This document shows positions 32,086-39,376 of a DNA stretch of 39,376 nt, one piece after another. Location of the stretch: NCBI GenBank assembly GCA_014650015.1, contig BMUD01000037.1, forward strand, positions 1 through 39,376. The letters are read 5' to 3'. The translations under genes were made by a program, and so were the position numbers. The notes below the pieces were generated by a model. It saw nothing but the letters and a program-made list of their open reading frames with translations, was not told where the DNA came from and made no database searches. The DNA is from Streptomyces griseoloalbus. GTDB lineage: Bacteria; Actinomycetota; Actinomycetes; Streptomycetales; Streptomycetaceae. How positions within the stretch are numbered: the stretch's first letter is position 1; every line of letters starts with the position of its first letter.

Positions 32086-33369
32086 TCAGGCGATGCGTTC
32101 CAGCACCACCGGCGTGGCGGTGAAGTCCGTGCCGGGGGCCTCGACGTCGTAGGAGCCCTCGACCGCCCGGAGCGCGTAGTCGAAGCGGTCCGGGGTGTCC
32201 GTGTGGAGGGTCAGGAGGGGCTGGCCCTCCGTCACGGTGTCGCCGGGCTTGGCGTGCATCTCCACGCCCGCGCCCGCCTGGACCGGGTCCTCCTTGCGGG
32301 CGCGGCCCGCGCCGAGGCGCCAGGCGGCGACGCCGATGTCGTAGGCGTCCAGGCGGGTCAGGACGCCGGAGGCCGGGGCCTTCACCACGTGCTGTTCGCG
32401 GGCCACCGGGAGCTCGGCGTCCGGGTCGCCGCCCTGGGCCGTGATCATGCGGCGCCAGACGTCCATCGCGGAGCCGTCGGCGAGGGCCTTCGCCGGGTCG
32501 GCGTCCGTGATGCCCGCCGCGTCCAGCATTTCGCGGGCCAGGGCGAGGGTCAGTTCGACGACGTCTGCCGGGCCGCCGCCGGCCAGGACCTCGACCGACT
32601 CGCGGACCTCCAGCGCGTTGCCGGCGGTCAGGCCGAGCGGGGTCGCCATGTCGGTCAGCAGGGCGACGGTCTTCACACCGGAGTCGGTGCCCAGGCCCAC
32701 CATCGTCCGGGCCAGTTCGCGCGCGTCCTCGATCGTCTTCATGAAGGCGCCCGAGCCGGCCTTCACGTCCAGGACCAGGGAGCCGGTGCCCTCGGCGATC
32801 TTCTTCGACATGATCGAGGAGGCGATGAGCGGGATCGCCTCGACCGTGCCGGTGACGTCGCGCAGGGCGTAGAGCTTCTTGTCGGCGGGCGCGAGGCCGT
32901 CGCCCGCCGCGCAGATCACCGCGCCGGTGGTGTCCAGGACGGAGAGCATCTCCTCGTTGGAGAGCAGGGCGCGCCAGCCGGGGATCGACTCCAGCTTGTC
33001 CAGCGTGCCGCCGGTGTGGCCGAGACCGCGGCCCGACAACTGGGGGACGGCCGCGCCGCAGGCCGCGACCAGGGGGGCCAGCGGGAGGGTGATCTTGTCG
33101 CCGACGCCGCCCGTGGAGTGCTTGTCGGCGGTCGGGCGGGACAGCGAGGAGAAGTCCATGCGCTCGCCGGAGGCGATCATCGCGGCCGTCCAGCGGGCGA
33201 TCTCACGCCGGTTCATGCCGTTGAGCAGGATCGCCATGGCGAGGGCCGACATCTGCTCGTCGGCCACCTCCCCGCGGGTGTACGCGTCGATGACCCAGTC
33301 GATCTGCTCGTCGCTGAGTTCGCCGCGGTCCCGCTTGGTGCGGATGACGGAGATGGCGTCCATGGCCAT
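32086..33369 (-). CDS. deoA: Thymidine (pyrimidine-nucleoside) phosphorylase
   Basis: Phosphorolysis of thymidine/deoxyuridine (and perhaps uridine) to base and (deoxy)ribose-1-phosphate. 427 residues in the NP-family fold: ISVIRTKRDRGELSDEQIDWVIDAYTRGE, SRPTADKHSTGGVGDKITLPLAPLVAACG (phosphate site KHSTGGVGDK), SGRGLGHTGGTLDKLESIPG, SSIMSKKIAEG and LVLDVKAGSGAFMK. The C-terminal PYNP domain includes GVLTRLDAYDIG and LGAGRARKED. ATG 33369 has GGAAGGAA about 8 nt upstream. It is the last gene of the ABC-cdd-deoA operon, 86 nt after cdd; the product feeds the mutase/DeoC route. Confidence 0.95.
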   Translation of the reverse strand: MAMDAISVIRTKRDRGELSDEQIDWVIDAYTRGEVADEQMSALAMAILLNGMNRREIARWTAAMIASGERMDFSSLSRPTADKHSTGGVGDKITLPLAPLVAACGAAVPQLSGRGLGHTGGTLDKLESIPGWRALLSNEEMLSVLDTTGAVICAAGDGLAPADKKLYALRDVTGTVEAIPLIASSIMSKKIAEGTGSLVLDVKAGSGAFMKTIEDARELARTMVGLGTDSGVKTVALLTDMATPLGLTAGNALEVRESVEVLAGGGPADVVELTLALAREMLDAAGITDADPAKALADGSAMDVWRRMITAQGGDPDAELPVAREQHVVKAPASGVLTRLDAYDIGVAAWRLGAGRARKEDPVQAGAGVEMHAKPGDTVTEGQPLLTLHTDTPDRFDYALRAVEGSYDVEAPGTDFTATPVVLERIA

Positions 33370-33455
33370 GGCTGGCGTTCCTTCCGGGGTGCGAAGGGCA
33401 CGGCCCCCGCGAACGACGGTAAACGGGACAGTCGCTCGCAGGGGCCGTACGGGGA

Positions 33456-33869
33456 TTACTTGGTGAGGTACTGCGGGCCGAAGGCCTGCGGCAGCATCTG
33501 AGACAGCGCCACGATGCCCGCCGGGGTCTCCAGCAGCAGATCGGAGCCGCCGAACTCGTACAGCAGCTGGCGGCAGCGGCCGCACGGGACGAGGACCTCG
33601 CCCTTGCCGTCCACGCAGGTGAAGTGCGTGAGCCGGCCGCCCCCGGTGCGCTGGAGCTCGGAGACCAGTCCGCACTCGGCGCACAGCCCGAGGCCGTACG
33701 ACGCGTTCTCCACGTTGCAGCCGGAGACCGTCCGTCCGTCGTCGACGCGGGCCGCGACGCCGACGGGGTAGCCCGAGTAGGGGGCGTAGGCGTGGGACAT
33801 GGCGTCCCGCGCGACGGCGCGCAGCGCATCCCAGTCGACGTCGGCCGCGGTGGGCCCGGACGCGGTCAC
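33456..33869 (-). CDS. cdd: Cytidine deaminase
   Basis: Deaminates (deoxy)cytidine to (deoxy)uridine, a substrate for the pyrimidine phosphorylase encoded next. 137 residues, the small tetrameric type: HAYAPYSGYPVGVAARVDDGR, GCNVENASYGL (nucleoside-binding NxE), LCAECG (zinc Cys plus catalytic Glu, C-A-E) and VPCGRCRQLLYEF (P-C-x-x-C zinc Cys pair). GTG 33869 overlaps the permease stop by 4 nt (GTGA), showing tight coupling with the transporter genes. Confidence 0.95.
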   Translation of the reverse strand: MTASGPTAADVDWDALRAVARDAMSHAYAPYSGYPVGVAARVDDGRTVSGCNVENASYGLGLCAECGLVSELQRTGGGRLTHFTCVDGKGEVLVPCGRCRQLLYEFGGSDLLLETPAGIVALSQMLPQAFGPQYLTK

Positions 33870-35140
33870 TTGCCCTGTCCCTTCCGGTACGGCATGCCGT
33901 TGGCCCTCGGCATTCGCAGCCGCTGCGCGGACAGGGCGAGGACGACCAGGGTGATGACGTACGGCGTGGCGGAGACGACCTGGTTGGGGACCTCGTTGGT
34001 GCCGGCGTACCAGGCGAAGACGAGGGCGCCGACGACCAGGGTGATCACCGCGTGGACGTACTTCTTGCGGATCACCAGCCAGATGGCGCCGATGAGCAGC
34101 AGCAGCGCGCCGAGCAGCAGCAGGGCGTGCACGTTGGCGGAGCCGCCGCGCAGGTTGAGGCTGTCGGTGTAGCCGAACAGGCCGGCGCCGATGGCGAGGC
34201 CGCCCGGCATCCAGTTGCCGAAGATCATCGCGGCGAGGCCGATGTAGCCGCGTCCGCTGACCTGGCCCTCCAGGTAGAAGGGGTTGGCCACGAGGGAGAG
34301 GAAGACGCCGCCGAGGCCGGCCAGTCCGCCGGAGATGATCACGGCGAGGTACTTGTACTTGTAGACGTTGACGCCGAGGGACTCGGCGGCGATCGGGTTC
34401 TCGCCGCAGGAGCGCAGCCGCAGGCCGAAGGCGGTGCGCCACAGGATCCACCAGGTCGCCGGGATGAGCGCGACGGCGATCAGGGTCAGCCAGGAGACGT
34501 TGGTGACCAGTCCGCCGAGCAGGCCGGCGATGTCGGAGACGAGGAACCAGCCCTTTTCGTTGAGGTCCCGCAGCCCGTCGGACAGTCCCGGCACGGTGAA
34601 GTGGCCGAGGGACTCGACCGCCGGGGACTGCTTGGCGGAGCCGCCCTGGTGGCCCTCGAAGGCGAGCGGGGCGAGGTAGCGGGTGGCGCCGAGGGCGAGG
34701 ATGTTGATGGCCACACCGGAGACGATGTGGTTGACGTTGAAGGTGATGGTGACGATCGCGTGCAGCAGGCCGCCGATCGCGCCGCCGATGATGCCGACCA
34801 GGACGCCGGTCCACGGACCCCACTGGAATCCGGCCCAGGCGCCGAACCAGGTGCCCAGGATCATCATGCCTTCGAGGCCGATGTTGACGACGCCCGCCCG
34901 CTCGGCCCACAGACCGCCGAGACCGGCGAGGCCGATCGGGACGGCGAGCTGGAGGGCGGTGGACATCTGGCTGACGTTGGTGATGCCGTCCGCGCCGGTG
35001 ATGAGGCGCACGATCGAGACCAGTGCCAGGGCTCCGGCGATGACCAGGAGCAGTACGGGCCACGACATGCGGCGGCCGGTCGGCGGTGCGTGTTCCAGCG
35101 ACGGCTGGTTGACGTCGGTCGCTGTGGTCGGAGCGGTCAT
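33866..35140 (-). CDS. Nucleoside ABC transporter permease 2
   Basis: 424 residues of the BPD_transp_2 (branched-chain/ribose type) permease family: about ten hydrophobic segments, with LGGLWAERAGVVNIGLEGMMILG (family motif A-x-R-x-G-V-x-N-I-G-x-E-G), GGAIGGLLHAIV, NHIVSGVAINILALGATRYL, and GRGYIGLAAMIFGNW. This is the second inner-membrane subunit of a BMP-type nucleoside importer. ATG 35140 has AAGGAGG about 11 nt upstream and overlaps the first permease stop (ATGA). A periplasmic-side stretch (QGGSAKQSPAVESLG) is poorly conserved in type. Nucleoside specificity is inferred from the genes around it. Confidence 0.93.
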   Translation of the reverse strand: MTAPTTATDVNQPSLEHAPPTGRRMSWPVLLLVIAGALALVSIVRLITGADGITNVSQMSTALQLAVPIGLAGLGGLWAERAGVVNIGLEGMMILGTWFGAWAGFQWGPWTGVLVGIIGGAIGGLLHAIVTITFNVNHIVSGVAINILALGATRYLAPLAFEGHQGGSAKQSPAVESLGHFTVPGLSDGLRDLNEKGWFLVSDIAGLLGGLVTNVSWLTLIAVALIPATWWILWRTAFGLRLRSCGENPIAAESLGVNVYKYKYLAVIISGGLAGLGGVFLSLVANPFYLEGQVSGRGYIGLAAMIFGNWMPGGLAIGAGLFGYTDSLNLRGGSANVHALLLLGALLLLIGAIWLVIRKKYVHAVITLVVGALVFAWYAGTNEVPNQVVSATPYVITLVVLALSAQRLRMPRANGMPYRKGQGK

Positions 35141-36260
35141 CGGCCGGCCACCTCCTTCGTGGTGTTGTTGTCGGCGCCCAGGATGTGCCCTGCGGCGAGT
35201 TCCGCGCCGACCCGGCGCTGCTGGCGGCGCAGGCCCCATTCGCGGACGGCCTCGTAGGAGACGACGACCGAGAGGACGATCAGGCCCTGCATGATGACCG
35301 CGATCTCCTTGTCGTAGCCGTGGAAGTCCAGCTCGGGCGAGGCCTTGTCGAGCCAGGCCCACAGCAGGGCGGCGAAGGCGATGCCGACCGGGCTGTTGCG
35401 GCCGAGCAGGGCGATGCCGATGCCGAGGAAGCCGATGCCGGTGGGGAAGTTGAGGCTGTAGGTGTGGGTGTCGCCCATCAGGATGGGCAGGCCCGCGAGT
35501 CCGGCGATGGCGCCGGAGAGCAGCATGGCGGTGAGCACCATGCGCTTGGGGCTGACCCCGCTGGCCGCGGCGGCGGACTCGGAGGCGCCGGAGGCGCGCA
35601 GGTCGAAGCCGAAGCGGGTGCGGTTGAGGACGATCCAGTAGCCGATGCCGAGCAGTACGGCGAGGATGACCAGGCCGTAGATCTCGCCGGCCGCGCCCAT
35701 GTCGATGCCGGGGATCCAGCCGGACTCGTGCATCTCGCCGGTGGTGTTGTTGTTGCCGACCTTGACGCCGAAGACGGTGGGCAGCCACAGGTAGCCGATG
35801 ACGGAGGTCGCGATCGCGTTGAGCATGATCGTGGCGACGACCTCGCTGACGCCGCGGGTGACTTTGAGGACACCGGCGATGCCGGACCAGAAGGCGCCGG
35901 TGAGCACGGCGGTCAGGAGCAGCAGCGGGATCTGCAGAGCGGCCGGGAGGTTCGCGTGGGCGCCGACGATGGCGGCCATCATGGCGGCGAGCTGGTACTG
36001 GCCGTCGACGCCGATGTTGAACAGGTTCATCCGGAAGCCGATGGCCACGGCGAGGGCCGCGATGTAGTACATCGAGGCCTGGTTGATGATCAGGACCTGG
36101 ATGTCGGAGAACCCGGCCTGCTCGAACATCAGGGCGAACGGCTCGACCGGGTTCTTGCCGGAGGCGAGCAGCACGATCGCGCTGAGGGCGAAGGCCACGG
36201 CGAGCGCGATGACCGGCCCGGCCACCGCGAGGAGCACGCGCTCCTTGTCGAACTTCTTCA

Positions 36261-36261
<1 letters not shown>
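35137..36261 (-). CDS. Nucleoside ABC transporter permease 1
   Basis: 374 residues, first inner-membrane permease of the same importer. Several transmembrane helices carry the family motifs MYYIAALAVAIGFRMNLFNI followed by GVDGQYQLAAM (F-N-I-G-x-x-G-Q), GVLKVTRGVSEVVATIMLN (E-V-x-x-T-I-M-N) and TGIGFLGIGIALLGRNSPVG. ATG 36261 overlaps the ATPase stop by 1 nt (TGATG), and its own stop overlaps the second permease start (ATGA). The overlapping chain of three transporter genes and cdd indicates a single message. Confidence 0.93.
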
Positions 36262-37838
<1,577 letters not shown>

Positions 37839-37914
37839 CGATTCGTTGACCGCCGCTCCGGCCGGAGGGCTGCTGGACGCGTTGATGGCGCACTCTCCTG
37901 GGGACGGGGGCCGT

Positions 37915-37926
37915 CTACGCGCGTAG
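37915..37926. promoter_or_regulatory. Nucleoside-regulon palindrome CTACGCGCGTAG (ABC transporter operon)
   Basis: A perfect 12-bp palindrome 16 bp upstream of the AGGAG ribosome site of the ATPase gene. It should control the whole ATPase-permease-permease-cdd-deoA operon. Confidence 0.7.
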
Positions 37927-37962
37927 TGCCCCTACGGCATGCAAAGGGGTGGCGCACCGAAC

Positions 37963-38001
37963 CGACGGGGTACGAGGAGCCGGGCTCCCCGTACCCCGTC
38001 G
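37963..38001. terminator. Strong hairpin after the BMP lipoprotein gene
   Basis: CGACGGGGTACG (37963-37974) pairs with CGTACCCCGTCG (37990-38001); a GGAGC/GCTCC helix stacks inside after one mismatch. It starts 36 nt past the minus-strand BMP stop and should separate that transcript from the transporter operon. Confidence 0.88.
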
Positions 38002-38036
38002 AGCGGACGCGACCCCGCGGGTGTTCAGGGGGTGTC

Positions 38037-39086
38037 TCAGCTCGACTTGACCTTGATCTCGCCGCTGATGATCTTCTCCTTGGCCGTCTCGATGGCTTCC
38101 TGGAGCTCGGCGTCGTCCGCGAACTTCGGGTTGGAGTTCGACAGGCTCACCTCACCCGTCTGCAGATCGCCCTTGACGATACCGGTCGTGGGCTTGCCGT
38201 CCTCGACCGACTTCGCGAGGTTGAACACCGCCTTGGCGACATCCTTCATCGCCGAGGTGAGGATCGATTCCTTGTACTTGGCGAGGGCTTCCTGCCGGTA
38301 CTGGTCGGAGTCGACACCGATCGCCCACACCTTGTTGGCGGCGGCGGCCTCGATGACACCCTGACCGGACAGACCGGCGGCCGCGTAGATGACGTCGGCC
38401 TTCTTCTCGATCTGGCCCTCGGCGGCGCTCTTGCCCTTGTCGGGGCTGGAGAAGCCGCCCTCCTCCGCGGTCTGCGTCAGGTACTGCGGGATCACCTTGA
38501 CCTTGGCGTCGGTGTCCTTGACGCCCTGCTCGAAGCCCGCCTGGAACTTGTGGATCAGCGGGATGTCCACACCGCCCACGAAGCCGACGGTGTTCGTCTT
38601 GGTGCTCTTGGCGGCGGCGACGCCGGCCAGGTAGGAGGCCTGCTCCTCGGAGAAGACCAGGTCGGCCACGTTCTTCGCCTCGATCGTGGCGTCGTCCACG
38701 ATGCCGAAGGTGGTGTCCGGGAACTTCTCCGCGGCACCCTTCACGGCGGCGGCGTAGGCGTAGCCCACACCGATGACCGGGTTGTAGCCCTGCTTCGCCA
38801 GCGACGCCAGGCGCTGCTCCTTGTCGGCGTCCGTCTCGCCCTCGGTGGGCTCGACGTCGGCCGTCTCGTAGCCGAACTCCTTCTTCGCCTGCTCCAGGCC
38901 CGCGTACGCGGCGTCGTTGAAGGACTGGTCACCCTTGCCGCCGACGTCGTAGGCGATGGCGAGGCCCTTGTCGCCCTTCGACTCGGACGAGCTCGAGGAG
39001 GTCGAGGTGCCGCCGCAGGCGGAGAGGGCGAGGGCCAGGGAGGCGGTCGCTGCGCCTGCGACCGTGATCCGGGAAATCCGGCGCAT
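38037..39086 (-). CDS. BMP-family nucleoside-binding lipoprotein
   Basis: The substrate-binding protein of the importer, anchored outside the membrane. 349 residues: a signal peptide with lipobox (ALSAC, Cys about residue 24), a Ser/Thr/Gly-rich linker, then a BMP (PBP1 type) domain: AIAYDVGGKGDQSFNDAAYAG, VIGVGYAYAAAV, TFGIVDDATIEAKNVADLVFSEEQASYLAGVAA (hallmark E-x-x-A-S/G-Y-L-A-G), GFVGGVDIPLIHKFQAGFEQG, VIYAAAGLSGQGV and AIGVDSDQY. ATG 39086 has AGGAG 8 nt upstream. A well-formed promoter with a palindrome-like operator lies upstream. Purine nucleosides are the common ligands of this family. Confidence 0.95.
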   Translation of the reverse strand: MRRISRITVAGAATASLALALSACGGTSTSSSSSESKGDKGLAIAYDVGGKGDQSFNDAAYAGLEQAKKEFGYETADVEPTEGETDADKEQRLASLAKQGYNPVIGVGYAYAAAVKGAAEKFPDTTFGIVDDATIEAKNVADLVFSEEQASYLAGVAAAKSTKTNTVGFVGGVDIPLIHKFQAGFEQGVKDTDAKVKVIPQYLTQTAEEGGFSSPDKGKSAAEGQIEKKADVIYAAAGLSGQGVIEAAAANKVWAIGVDSDQYRQEALAKYKESILTSAMKDVAKAVFNLAKSVEDGKPTTGIVKGDLQTGEVSLSNSNPKFADDAELQEAIETAKEKIISGEIKVKSS

Positions 39087-39146
39087 CAGTGGTGCTCCTG
39101 TCGTACAAGCGCCGGGACGGTTCAGCTACGGCGCTGGCTTCGCCGC

Positions 39147-39175
39147 AGATTAACGCGCGTAGACCTGCCTGAAAA
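39147..39175 (-). promoter_or_regulatory. BMP promoter with embedded nucleoside operator
   Basis: On the minus strand TTTTCA (39175-39170) and TAATCT (39152-39147) are spaced 17 nt. The spacer contains CTACGCGCG and, with the first bases of the -10, CTACGCGCGTTA (39162-39151): 10 of 12 bases of the palindrome seen before the other nucleoside genes. A repressor bound there would occlude RNA polymerase. Confidence 0.65.
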
Positions 39176-39348
39176 CCCCTTCTGTCCACCTTGTTATCCG
39201 GCCGTGGCCAACCCGGCTCCGAGTCATGGTCACGGCATTGCCGATCGCGAATGGGGGGTGGCGGTGGGTGACGGACGTCGGGGGGGGTGCCTCTATGTCT
39301 TTCGTCAAGAGGTCCGCGTCGGGTTTGGGATGGTCTGGCTTGCTGGGG

Positions 39349-39376
39349 TCATGCGGCGAGTTCGACGTCCTCGGGG
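39349..39376 (-). CDS. Possible 3' end of a gene cut by the window edge
   Basis: The minus strand reads P-E-D-V-E-L-A-A-stop from the right edge to 39349. The peptide looks like a coding C-terminus, but eight residues are too few to assign. The 39176-39348 gap between it and the BMP promoter holds no other feature I can support, apart from short G and T runs. Confidence 0.25.

Noticed and set aside
39176-39376. Insertion sequence at the right edge
   Set aside because: Only eight codons and a stop are visible, with no terminal repeats or target duplication. It is listed as a low-confidence partial gene only.

Overview
The window is a high-GC chromosomal segment from a Streptomyces or a close relative. 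It has strong third-position G/C bias, frequent GTG starts, many leaderless promoters and typical Streptomyces gene families. The gene order (biotin ligase and propionyl-CoA carboxylase, Maf, accA2, purine nucleoside phosphorylase, deoC, sigQ-afsQ1-afsQ2, adenosine deaminase, nucleoside ABC transporter) matches what I recall of the S. coelicolor region around afsQ1/afsQ2. That comparison is from memory, not from a search. I see no rRNA, tRNA, prophage, CRISPR array or complete insertion sequence.

Layout. 1-6.7 kb: biotin-dependent acyl-CoA carboxylation: biotin protein ligase divergent from the carboxyltransferase (pccB) and epsilon subunit (pccE), then a tiny membrane protein, a Maf pyrophosphatase and the biotinylated alpha subunit (accA2). 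7-17.5 kb: a DeoR-type regulator, an LpdA-type flavoprotein, a gamma-glutamylcyclotransferase-like protein, then a (deoxy)ribonucleoside breakdown series: purine nucleoside phosphorylase, phosphosugar mutase, deoC and two overlapping aldehyde dehydrogenase genes. 17.5-24.3 kb: small secreted proteins, a uridine-kinase-like P-loop protein, sigQ divergent from afsQ1-afsQ2-lipoprotein, then VanZ and PspC proteins. 24.4-31.4 kb: adenosine deaminase, an alpha/beta hydrolase without its serine, a LysR/MFS divergent pair, a SigG-like sigma factor overlapped by a STAS gene, and an AEC transporter. 31.4-39.1 kb: a frameshifted Uma2 gene, then a minus-strand operon for nucleoside uptake and salvage (ABC ATPase, two permeases, cytidine deaminase, thymidine phosphorylase) preceded by a BMP-type nucleoside-binding lipoprotein gene.

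How the genes fit together. A 12-bp palindrome, CTACGCGCGTAG, lies before the purine nucleoside phosphorylase, deoC, adenosine deaminase and the ABC transporter operon, and a degenerate copy lies in the BMP promoter. This ties uptake, deamination, phosphorolysis and aldolase cleavage into one apparent regulon. The route would run: nucleoside, base plus (deoxy)ribose-1-phosphate, (deoxy)ribose-5-phosphate (perhaps through the phosphosugar mutase), then acetaldehyde plus glyceraldehyde-3-phosphate, then acetaldehyde oxidation by a two-gene ALDH that looks like a split ALDH16.

Three copies of a dispersed GC-rich repeat element occupy the larger gene-free gaps (1-271, about 6650-7000, about 11120-11640). 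Two of them form a near-perfect 120-bp inverted repeat around the carboxylase block, and two carry abutting 43-bp tandem units. Many genes have a -10-like hexamer 6-7 nt before the start codon, which suggests leaderless mRNAs.
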